In this document: in pieces, positions 6,081 through 12,598 of the stretch
How the letters are laid out: the number at the start of each line of letters is the position of its first letter
Position numbering within the stretch: position 1 is the first letter of the stretch
Source of the DNA: an uncultured Clostridia bacterium
GTDB lineage: Bacteria; Bacillota; Clostridia; Oscillospirales; Ruminococcaceae
Reading direction: 5' to 3'
Length of the DNA: 35,209 nt
Assembly: GCA_945873955.1 (NCBI GenBank)
Contig: CAMCFA010000024.1
Span: 1-35,209 of the forward strand
The notes under the pieces: generated by a model
The model's input: the letters and a program-made list of their open reading frames with translations, nothing else
What the model was told of the DNA's origin: nothing
Databases searched by the model: none
Position numbers and translations under genes: made by a program

Positions 6081-6884
6081 ATGTCAAAACTTAAGTTTGG
6101 TGAGCGTATTCGAACCGTTCGCAAAAACGCAGGGTGTAGTCAAAAGGAGTTTTGCTCGTTTCTTGATATACCACAGTCAACGCTGTCAGCATACGAAACG
6201 GATAGAATGCAGCCGACTGTTGCTACTCTCGTACATATTGCGACAAAATTCAACGTATCACTCGATTGGCTTTGCGGCATTGACAAGCTGCACACAAGCA
6301 CTTATTTGGACAATAAGTCAATTGGGCTGCGAATAAAGGCGCTGCGCCTTGAGCGTGGGCTTACTCAATCCGATTTTGCTAAGTTGATTGGAAAGGCGCT
6401 CCGAACGGTTCAGAAATACGAGAAAGGCGAGATTGAAATCGCCCTATCAACAGCAAATGAAATCGCGCAGGCTATGGGCGTGTCCGCAGCCTATCTTCTC
6501 GGTAATGATGAACACACGGCAGCAGCTCCCCCACCTATGGTGTTTTACGACAAGCTCATTTTCCTTTTAGAAGAACGTGGTATAACCAAGAACAAGCTGC
6601 TGACGGACTTACATCTCAACAGGAACTCTTTCGGGAACTGGCAAAAGCAAGGCTCAAAGCCCAGAGCTGAAACGATGGAAAGGCTTGCGGAATACTTTGA
6701 GGTAACTCCCGAAAGCCTATCCAAAGACAACACAGAATTAAAATATCTTCCGACAGCAAGAAAATTTCTTGCGCTGGAAGCTCCGCCAACTATTAAGCTC
6801 AAAGGCAAGAATTTCACCGCAGAGATACCCGCTTACATTTTTAACGAGCTTATGTCGGTTCTTCTTGAAAAACTGAAAGACTGA
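6081..6884 (+). CDS. Regulator with three tandem XRE-type HTH domains
   Basis: 267 residues. HTH 1 spans about 6-66 (RIRTVRKNAGCSQKEFCSFL, then IPQSTLSAYETDRMQP). HTH 2 spans about 80-140 (RIKALRLERGLTQSDFAKLI, then ALRTVQKYEKGEIE). HTH 3 spans about 155-215 (LEERGITKNKLLTDL, then NSFGNWQKQGSKPRAETMER). The last 50 residues are a short tail. Single-HTH proteins are common, whereas three in one chain is unusual and could allow one molecule to bridge several operator half-sites. With site 4 directly before its own gene, it is a plausible binder of the element-wide palindrome (inference). The start follows CGGAGGAAGG. Monocistronic or co-transcribed with 6924. Confidence 0.85.
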   Translation: MSKLKFGERIRTVRKNAGCSQKEFCSFLDIPQSTLSAYETDRMQPTVATLVHIATKFNVSLDWLCGIDKLHTSTYLDNKSIGLRIKALRLERGLTQSDFAKLIGKALRTVQKYEKGEIEIALSTANEIAQAMGVSAAYLLGNDEHTAAAPPPMVFYDKLIFLLEERGITKNKLLTDLHLNRNSFGNWQKQGSKPRAETMERLAEYFEVTPESLSKDNTELKYLPTARKFLALEAPPTIKLKGKNFTAEIPAYIFNELMSVLLEKLKD

Positions 6885-6888
6885 AATT

Positions 6889-6904
6889 GTGCTACATATA
6901 GCAC
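6889..6904 (+). promoter_or_regulatory. Palindromic operator-like site 5
   Basis: Exact GTGCTACATATAGCAC, starting 4 nt after the stop of the triple-HTH gene and ending 19 nt before ATG 6924. The upstream flank CTGAAAGACTGAAATT is nearly identical to that of site 7 (7380). Confidence 0.8.
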
Positions 6905-6923
6905 GGCAAGAAAGAGGTATAAT

Positions 6924-7292
6924 ATGGCTGTCAATCTTGAAAAAGAAAGTATCCAGCGCAGCTCACTTTCTTCAGCGCCCGAAAAGCTGCCCAGCGACAC
7001 TACCAAACATATAGCTTACGAGCCTGCTCCTCAAGAACAGGGCGCTGATATTGATGTGTATGACCTGCTTTTTGTAGGCTTAATGAGTGCGTTATATATT
7101 CTTATAGGGCATTTCATGCCAGCACTTCTTGGACTGGCATTTCCAGATGCACTTGATGCAGAGGAGTGTGTGGCGTTTGTTAATGCCTGTCGTATATTAC
7201 TTATGTGGATTGGTTCTTTTGGTGTATTCATATCAGTTTGGTCTTACACTTACGAAAAAATTGTGACACATATAGCACGGAAAGAAAGATAA
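6924..7292 (+). CDS. Two-pass membrane protein of unknown function (B)
   Basis: 122 residues. An N-terminal cytoplasmic tail of about 42 residues contains HIAYEPAPQE, similar to protein A at 3971. Two transmembrane segments follow (about 45-70 and 86-108), with a short basic tail ending HIARKER. The ribosome binding site is AAAGAGG. The last ten codons are read straight through a degenerate copy of the palindrome (7263-7278), whose GTGACACATATAGCACGG encodes VTHIAR, so the stop probably moved into an older leader module. No family is recognised. A role next to the par genes or regulators cannot be assigned. Confidence 0.7.
   Translation: MAVNLEKESIQRSSLSSAPEKLPSDTTKHIAYEPAPQEQGADIDVYDLLFVGLMSALYILIGHFMPALLGLAFPDALDAEECVAFVNACRILLMWIGSFGVFISVWSYTYEKIVTHIARKER
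7263..7278 (+). promoter_or_regulatory. Palindromic site 6, degenerate
   Basis: GTGACACATATAGCAC differs from the consensus at two adjacent positions in the left arm (CT to AC), which breaks the dyad. It lies inside the 3' end of the membrane protein B gene. It retains the common downstream flank GGAAAGAAAGA, so it appears to be a decayed copy of the leader module. Confidence 0.65.
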
Positions 7293-7302
7293 CAGGCAAA
7301 TA

Positions 7303-7359
7303 ATCGGGATAAAGGCAGCTCCTTGAACGCAGCAACAGCCTGCTGTGTTCCGTCCCGAT
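7303..7359 (+). ncRNA. Candidate structured RNA, copy C (three-way junction)
   Basis: An outer helix ATCGGGA (7303-7309)/TCCCGAT (7353-7359) encloses hairpin 1, AAGG (7312-7315)/CCTT (7321-7324) with pentaloop CAGCT, and hairpin 2, GAACGCAGCA (7325-7334)/TGCTGTGTTC (7341-7350) with one G-U pair. The helix order matches 3845-3905, and hairpin 1 shows a G-C to A-U covariation with the same YAGCT loop. It lies between two palindromic sites in the leader of the par operon. Confidence 0.55.
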
Positions 7360-7379
7360 AAAACTGAAAGGCTGAAATT

Positions 7380-7395
7380 GTGCTACATATAGCAC
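7380..7395 (+). promoter_or_regulatory. Palindromic operator-like site 7
   Basis: Exact GTGCTACATATAGCAC, 20 nt before the parA ATG. It is followed by CGAAAGAAAGAGG, which supplies the ribosome binding site. The upstream flank matches that of site 5. Confidence 0.8.
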
Positions 7396-7415
7396 CGAAA
7401 GAAAGAGGAACAAAT

Positions 7416-8180
7416 ATGATTTCAATAGCAATGTACAACAATAAGGGCGGCGTCGGTAAAACCACCTCCGTAATTAACGTATCGCAGCAGCTTGCGCTAA
7501 AGGGCAAGACGGTACTGGTCGTTGACCTTGACGGTCAGGCGAACAGCTCACGCTTCTTCACGGACAGCCCGAAACCGGGACTTGCTCAAGCTCTGGTCAA
7601 GGACATGGTTGCTCCCGAAATAGCCAAGTGCAGCACCAGATACCCGAACATTGACATAATCACAGCTACGTCCGAACTGAACACAATTATTCCGGAGTTT
7701 GGCGCATTAGATGAGGAAGTCCAGTATAAGAGGGTCGAAAAAATATTTTCTTTTTCAGAAAAGCCGTGGTATGGCGGAAGAAAATACGACTATATGCTGA
7801 TAGATATGCCCCCGGCGCTCAATGCTCTAACAAAGACTATTCTCAGCACCAGCGATTATGTATTTGTACCTATCGAGCTGGGATTGTTCTCAATTCAAGG
7901 CATACCAACAGTCACGGACATAATCAGTCGCTGCGGAACAAAATTCGGCGGCTGCTTTGCAAACAGGTTTGATAAGGACAACCCCTCGGACGTGCAGCTC
8001 CTTGATATGCTGCGCAGCAACCTCGGCAAAAAAGCTATGGACAGCGTAATCCCATACAGCCGGGTAATTAAGAACTCGATAAATTTCAGCGTTTCCGCTG
8101 CGGAATATATGAACTGGACATCGGCGTCCGACAGCTTTAAAAAGCTGACAGATGAGATTCTGGAAAGGGTCGGTGAGTAA
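7416..8180 (+). CDS. parA: ParA/Soj-type partition ATPase
   Basis: 254 residues. The deviant Walker A motif NNKGGVGKTT (residues 8-17) follows immediately after the start, then VVDLDGQANSS and a Walker B-like YMLIDMPPAL, as in small chromosomal-type ParA proteins. ParA binds DNA non-specifically in its ATP form and with ParB segregates replicons. In ICEs it stabilises the excised or replicating form (established for the family). The ATG at 7416 is chosen because AAAGAGG lies 7-13 nt before it; an upstream GTG at 7380 would lie inside the palindrome. The stop is followed within two bases by the start of the membrane protein gene, and ParB lies one gene further, so this is a par operon under site 7. 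Confidence 0.93.
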   Translation: MISIAMYNNKGGVGKTTSVINVSQQLALKGKTVLVVDLDGQANSSRFFTDSPKPGLAQALVKDMVAPEIAKCSTRYPNIDIITATSELNTIIPEFGALDEEVQYKRVEKIFSFSEKPWYGGRKYDYMLIDMPPALNALTKTILSTSDYVFVPIELGLFSIQGIPTVTDIISRCGTKFGGCFANRFDKDNPSDVQLLDMLRSNLGKKAMDSVIPYSRVIKNSINFSVSAAEYMNWTSASDSFKKLTDEILERVGE

Positions 8181-8181
8181 T

Positions 8182-8796
8182 ATGTATATTAAGTATGCCG
8201 ACAGAAAAAAGATATGCGAAAAACTTGCCGCCTACCGTGTTGGCGAAATCGTTGCAGTTCTTACAGATACCGAATGTGAAGATGGCTTAATCGAAGCTCA
8301 AACTAAACTCACGATTACAAGTATCAAAATAAGAGATAACATATTTGTTCCTGAAATACTTGAAAATCAGCTGAGCAATTACGTTTCAGACTGTGACGAA
8401 TACAATTTCATATACACACTAACCCCTATCGACTCTACTCCGGCTGGGATTTATGATTTCAGCTCAAGCGAATTCGTAAGGGCTGACGAGTTTGTCGGCA
8501 AAGACTTTCACAGCATATACAGAGCAAAGGAAAAGAGAAGAAAAAGGGCTGCTGCTAAGTACTGGGGAAAAGTTGTCTTGCTTTTGGCAGCTGGGTTCAT
8601 ATCATACACGGCTATAATATCGCTCTTATTGTTACCGATATTTTGGATATGTGAGATACCTTTCTTCACAGCTCCTTTTCCGGCATTGGGTATAGCTTTT
8701 TTTGCAATGCTATTCTCAATGCTTAGTGAAAAAATCACAGGAACTTTTACAAAGCTCACAACAAACCACTGCATAGACAAAAGAAAGGACAGATAA
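8182..8796 (+). CDS. Membrane protein of unknown function inside the par operon
   Basis: 204 residues. A cytoplasmic N-terminal domain of about 120 residues is not recognised. A basic stretch (KEKRRKRAAAKYWGK) is followed by two or three hydrophobic segments (about 127-165 and 167-188), giving a membrane hairpin with a short charged tail. ATG 8182 is preferred over the in-frame upstream ATG at 8152 because GGTCGGTGAG lies just before it and the longer form would overlap parA by 29 nt. Its place between parA and parB, four nt before parB, is unusual for a partition locus. It might tether ParA/ParB or the element DNA to the membrane or to the mating channel, but this is speculation. Confidence 0.75.
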   Translation: MYIKYADRKKICEKLAAYRVGEIVAVLTDTECEDGLIEAQTKLTITSIKIRDNIFVPEILENQLSNYVSDCDEYNFIYTLTPIDSTPAGIYDFSSSEFVRADEFVGKDFHSIYRAKEKRRKRAAAKYWGKVVLLLAAGFISYTAIISLLLLPIFWICEIPFFTAPFPALGIAFFAMLFSMLSEKITGTFTKLTTNHCIDKRKDR

Positions 8797-8800
8797 AGGA

Positions 8801-9874
8801 ATGGGTAAGTTCACATTTAACACGTCAATAGGAATGGACATGAAAGCTGCGTCAGCCGACAGCTTTGTTGATAACATACAGATGATCGAATTTTCGGAAA
8901 TCAAGCAGAACAAGGACAATTTCTACACACTCTCGGAGCTGGAACTGCTGGCAGATGATATCGAACGTCAGGGACTTAAGCACAACCTTGTTGTGTGCAA
9001 GGACAGCGCCGGGTCTGGATACTGGCTCATCAGCGGACACCGGAGATACTCCGCCATTAAGCTGCTCATCGAGCAGAACAGGCTGAAAAGCACCCTTGTT
9101 CCCTGCTACGTTGACGGTGAACGCACTCAGGCTGAAGCGCGGCTTAACCTCATCATGCTGAACGCTACGCAGCGTAAATACACTGACGCCGAAACAATGG
9201 CAGAATATGAAATGCTCAAGCAAACCATTCAGCAGCTTGAGGACGAGGGCAAGCCCGTCAAGGGACGTATCCGCGATTTGATTGCTACAACGCTGAACAT
9301 ATCTCCCGCACAGGTCGGTAAGATTGAGAATATCAAGCACAATGCAATTGATGAGGTACACGAAGCCGTCAAGGATGGCAAAATGTCCATATCCACCGCA
9401 AACGAGGTGGCAAAGCTCACGCCGGAGAAGCAGCAGGAGATACTCACCAGAAAGCCAACCAGCGAAATCACTCACAAGGAAGTCAAGGAGATACAGAAAC
9501 AAACAGCGCCGAAACCGCAGAAATCAACAAATGAAATTCCGGACGAAACAGATGACGAGTCTGATACTGACGAGCCGGAATATATCAGACCGGACGTTAC
9601 CGAAGCTGCACCGTCCCCTGCTCCATCTGTTCCTGTTTTAGAAAAGAAGCCGGTATTCACGTCTGAAAAAAAGAACGAGAGCAAATCGGCTTCACCGGAT
9701 CTGAAAAAGATTACCGATACACTGGAGCTGACTGCGGTTGAGATTGCTGCACTTCATCAATATATTGATGACCTGTATAATAATCTTGATTGCGATGATG
9801 AAAACGAGGACACAATACTGGGCATAAGTATCAAAATTGACTGCTTTCTCACGAAACATGGAATTGAAACGTAA
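8801..9874 (+). CDS. parB: ParB/Spo0J-family partition protein
   Basis: 357 residues. The N-terminal ParB/sulfiredoxin-type domain (about 25-125) includes the phosphate-binding GHRR motif (LISGHRRYSAI, near residues 78-84), followed by a central helix-turn-helix region (about 150-215: RDLIATTLNISPAQVGKIEN). An acidic, proline-rich linker (about 230-300) leads to a C-terminal helical domain probably used for dimerisation. ParB spreads from centromere-like parS sites and stimulates ParA (established). No classical parS repeat was recognised in this window; the dispersed GTGCTA palindromes are one possible but unproven target. The start follows AAAGGA with tight spacing. Confidence 0.9.
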   Translation: MGKFTFNTSIGMDMKAASADSFVDNIQMIEFSEIKQNKDNFYTLSELELLADDIERQGLKHNLVVCKDSAGSGYWLISGHRRYSAIKLLIEQNRLKSTLVPCYVDGERTQAEARLNLIMLNATQRKYTDAETMAEYEMLKQTIQQLEDEGKPVKGRIRDLIATTLNISPAQVGKIENIKHNAIDEVHEAVKDGKMSISTANEVAKLTPEKQQEILTRKPTSEITHKEVKEIQKQTAPKPQKSTNEIPDETDDESDTDEPEYIRPDVTEAAPSPAPSVPVLEKKPVFTSEKKNESKSASPDLKKITDTLELTAVEIAALHQYIDDLYNNLDCDDENEDTILGISIKIDCFLTKHGIET

Positions 9875-9880
9875 GCGGTA

Positions 9881-9909
9881 TTGACACACCTTGTCGTTTG
9901 TGGTATAAT
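9881..9909 (+). promoter_or_regulatory. Perfect consensus promoter of the lipoprotein gene
   Basis: TTGACA (9881-9886), 17-nt spacer, TATAAT (9904-9909) preceded by TGG, an extended -10. It has no palindromic site. This predicts strong, probably constitutive expression independent of the rest of the element. Confidence 0.92.
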
Positions 9910-9955
9910 ATAGGAGCATTATTTTAATGCCAATATTTGTTTATGAGGTGATTTT

Positions 9956-11092
9956 ATGAAATCAAAATTTTTCTTTTCAGCCTTGCCTGTCCTGTTTGCG
10001 GGAGCAACTCTCTTGACCGCCTGCTCCACAAGACCGACAATCGATTTTGAACAGTGCGTGACGGTAGATTTTACGGGTTACGAGGACGAGGGAAGAGTGG
10101 TAATTCATACTGACAACGACTACATACTGTCGCTGCTCGGAGATATGAACACGCTATCTGCTACCAGCCTGCTGAGCAGCTTTTCAATTGACGCAGTTGA
10201 GAACAATGGCGAATTGTCCAACGGCGACGTGGTAACTGTCATAGTAAACACAAATCAAACAGCCCTTGATAATGCAAAGGTAAACGTAAAGAACACAGAG
10301 CTTCATTTTACAGTAGAGGGTCTGGAAGAAAAGCCGAAGCTTGATGTGTTTGCAGATGTTTCGCTGTCAGTCACCGGTGCTTCACCCTATTGCAAGGTAT
10401 CCGCTGAATATAGCGGCGATCAGTGGCTATCTGGTTATTCATTCAATATTACAAGTGTTGACGGAGAACAGAAAGAATACTACCAGAACGGCGATAAGGT
10501 CATAATCTCACTTACTCAGGACGCACTTGACAGCTTGAAGGACAAAGGAAATATAGAAGAAACATCGCGTGAATTCACCATTCAGTCTGACAGCGCATAC
10601 ATTCTTTCTGCTGCTGATCTGACCGCCGACAATATGACAGCGTTCAGAGCAGAAATAGACGAGTATCTTAACAGCAAGATCAACGATCTGCTGAACAATT
10701 CAGACAACACGTCGAAATGGAACGTTATTTCTGGCGTATCAGGTATAAACTCCGGTGCGCTTGCTGCAAGCAGCTGTGGTATAACAGGAATAGAGAATGT
10801 GGAGTATAATTCCGCCTATGCTGGCGTTGCAAAAGAAAAAGGTGCGTTCGGTAATATCAAAGAATATAAATACGCATACATTTTTTATAACGCTGATATA
10901 TCCTACTTTGCAAACTCAGGTTTTTCAAAAAAAGAGGATACGGTTAACGGAGCGTTTATAGTACGTGTCACTGACCCTATGATAACCGCCAGCGGAGAAA
11001 TCACCTACACTGACATATCCCTCGGAGCGAAAAGCGATCTCCAGACAGCCATTAACGATAGGATAACTGAGAATTTCAGCAAGTTATCCTGA
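9956..11092 (+). CDS. Secreted lipoprotein of unknown function
   Basis: 378 residues. A lipoprotein signal peptide (MKSKFFFSALPVLFAGATL) ends in lipobox LTAC with Cys23 as the lipidation site, so the protein is anchored on the outer face of the membrane. The remainder is rich in Ser, Asn, Asp and Thr and probably beta-structured. Two regions begin with similar short patterns (VTVDFTGYEDEGRV and SLSVTGASPYCKV), possibly repeated beta-sandwich domains. No enzyme motif is seen. It has its own consensus promoter and a terminator, separating it from the par operon and the transfer operon. A strongly expressed surface lipoprotein on an ICE could act in entry exclusion or mating-pair stabilisation, but nothing in the sequence proves this. 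Confidence 0.8.
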   Translation: MKSKFFFSALPVLFAGATLLTACSTRPTIDFEQCVTVDFTGYEDEGRVVIHTDNDYILSLLGDMNTLSATSLLSSFSIDAVENNGELSNGDVVTVIVNTNQTALDNAKVNVKNTELHFTVEGLEEKPKLDVFADVSLSVTGASPYCKVSAEYSGDQWLSGYSFNITSVDGEQKEYYQNGDKVIISLTQDALDSLKDKGNIEETSREFTIQSDSAYILSAADLTADNMTAFRAEIDEYLNSKINDLLNNSDNTSKWNVISGVSGINSGALAASSCGITGIENVEYNSAYAGVAKEKGAFGNIKEYKYAYIFYNADISYFANSGFSKKEDTVNGAFIVRVTDPMITASGEITYTDISLGAKSDLQTAINDRITENFSKLS

Positions 11093-11114
11093 CTTAGAAA
11101 AAAATATGTACCTA

Positions 11115-11150
11115 AAGCCGATTGCTAAAAGTGATCGGCTTATTTATTTT
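11115..11150 (+). terminator. Terminator of the lipoprotein gene
   Basis: AAGCCGAT (11115-11122) pairs with ATCGGCTT (11134-11141), followed by ATTTATTTT. Site 8 begins at the next base. Confidence 0.75.
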
Positions 11151-11166
11151 GTGCTATATGTAGCAC
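11151..11166 (-). promoter_or_regulatory. Palindromic operator-like site 8, inverted orientation
   Basis: GTGCTATATGTAGCAC is the exact reverse complement of the other copies: arms are the same and the core CATA becomes TATG. It lies 23 nt before ATG 11190. The inverted copy argues for a DNA-level protein site. Confidence 0.8.
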
Positions 11167-11189
11167 AATCACATTAAGGAGGTAAACCT

Positions 11190-11252
11190 ATGCCAATGTC
11201 GGACGAGCTTGCCGGCGCAACGCTCAATTACAGCCAAAAGCTATGGAGATAG
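11190..11252 (+). CDS. Short frame carrying the likely true start of the DUF3801 protein (frameshifted)
   Basis: ATG 11190 has a perfect site TAAGGAGGTAAACCT, and the 20-residue frame MPMSDELAGATLNYSQKLWR ends at TAG 11250-11252. The following gene starts at ATG 11243 in the -1 frame without any ribosome binding site. A -1 shift at CCAAAAG (11234-11240) would join NYSQK to AMEIAAELVK, giving a smooth helical N-terminus. It may be a programmed frameshift, a genuine mutation, a sequencing error in the AAAA run, or a coupling leader peptide. Confidence 0.55.
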   Translation: MPMSDELAGATLNYSQKLWR

Positions 11253-12598
11253 CAGCGGAACTTGTCAAAATGATAACACCCGCTATACGAACCGGAGCAG
11301 AGAAGCTGATAAACATTGCAACAAAATCCGAAACAGAAATAGCGGGTACAGTAAACAGGTCATCTTTATTTGTTGAAGCCAAAAAAGAAAGCTGCAATAT
11401 CCTTTCCACCTCCAACTTTATTGATACTGATGTGGACAAAATTGCTGCGAAAGCGAAAGAGTACCATATTCCGGTTTCGTTTATCGGCAATGACGGAAAG
11501 CAGACGATGGAATTTCTTTCCCGTGACGAGTCTGTCATCAATCAAATAGTACAAGATATTATGCAGGAACGCCTGCAAGAAGCGCCGCAGAATATCAAGT
11601 CGTTTGCTGTGAGTGAGGGAAATGTCGCTGCCGTAAAGGAACAGCTTGAAAAGAATGGTGTGGAATGCCAGTTTGTCCAGAGCGCCAACGGAAAGATATA
11701 CTGTATGTATCCTGCCGGAGAAGCCGAAAAGGTGGCGGCAATCAAACAGGATTTTAAGCAAATGCAAACAGACGTTGCAGAGAAATTCAAGGTATCGAGG
11801 AATACCAGCGGTATTGCCGTAATGGAGGACGCAAAGCTCGGTAAGAGTATTTCATTTGTTAATGAGAAAAAACAGCCCTTGACAAAATCCCATGTTATGG
11901 AGGTAATGCAAGAGCAGTTCGGTTATTCCAAAGCTGAAGCCAACCTTGCTGCAAATAAACTGTGTGATGAGCTGAACCTCGAACATTCTCAATTCCTCGC
12001 CCACAATGAGCAGTTAGAAATCATAAATTCGTTTAACACCAACATAAAATTCCGGAACGACAGCATACTGCTTAAGGACACAACATTTACCTCTGTCAAT
12101 TTCAAGGGTGGCAGCGGAACACATATCTTCATAACTAACGGCGATAAGAAAGCTGCATTATCTCCAGCAACAATGTCCGAAACAGAGATGATGAAAATAT
12201 GCACAACCACTCTTGGAATGAATGAGGAACAGGCTGCCGAAGCTGTTAGCAAAGCGAAGAAAATTGACGAGCAAATCAACGCAAAGCTGCACCAAACCAC
12301 TATTTACCGAAATGACGGTGTGCAGCAGGTCGAAATTGAGCGCAAATCAAAAAATTCTTTTTCAGTCCGGGTAGGAAATACCGAAAAGGAATATGATTTT
12401 GCTGACCCAAATCTGGCGGCGAAGCTGAGCAAGGACTTTGGCATTACCGAGGGCAAGGCGAATAACATTATTGACCATGCTCAAAAGCAAAGCGCCCTAA
12501 TGAACCGGGTCGAGAAAGCGTTTAATAAAACTGCGAAATCAGTCAAAGAAAAGACTGAAAAAACCGTCAAAGATGTCAGCAAAGGGGTTAAGCGATGA
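11243..12598 (+). CDS. DUF3801 (PcfB-like) conjugation accessory protein
   Basis: 451 residues. The region around residues 30-140 (KIAAKAKEYHIPVSFIGND, then QTMEFLSRDESVINQIVQDI) matches DUF3801, a family whose member PcfB is an accessory protein of the relaxosome and coupling protein in Gram-positive transfer systems (established by family). It continues with three or four weaker repeats of an alpha/beta unit, including one at about 195-240 and one at about 300-345. A lysine-rich C-terminal tail (NKTAKSVKEKTEKTVKDVSK) follows. It lies directly before the coupling protein gene and overlaps it by ATGA, the usual gene order. The start is uncertain: ATG 11243 lacks a ribosome binding site, whereas a good one serves ATG 11190 in another frame. 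Full-length protein may begin at 11190 through a frameshift. Confidence 0.78.
   Translation: MEIAAELVKMITPAIRTGAEKLINIATKSETEIAGTVNRSSLFVEAKKESCNILSTSNFIDTDVDKIAAKAKEYHIPVSFIGNDGKQTMEFLSRDESVINQIVQDIMQERLQEAPQNIKSFAVSEGNVAAVKEQLEKNGVECQFVQSANGKIYCMYPAGEAEKVAAIKQDFKQMQTDVAEKFKVSRNTSGIAVMEDAKLGKSISFVNEKKQPLTKSHVMEVMQEQFGYSKAEANLAANKLCDELNLEHSQFLAHNEQLEIINSFNTNIKFRNDSILLKDTTFTSVNFKGGSGTHIFITNGDKKAALSPATMSETEMMKICTTTLGMNEEQAAEAVSKAKKIDEQINAKLHQTTIYRNDGVQQVEIERKSKNSFSVRVGNTEKEYDFADPNLAAKLSKDFGITEGKANNIIDHAQKQSALMNRVEKAFNKTAKSVKEKTEKTVKDVSKGVKR

Noticed and set aside
6031-6336. 101-codon plus-strand frame overlapping the triple-HTH gene
   Set aside because: It begins inside the sigma4/alpha-CTD gene and reads through the palindrome in another frame; the HTH frame is far better supported.
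8852-9502. 216-codon minus-strand frame opposite parB
   Set aside because: Mirror of a well-supported ParB frame; no ribosome binding site or promoter.
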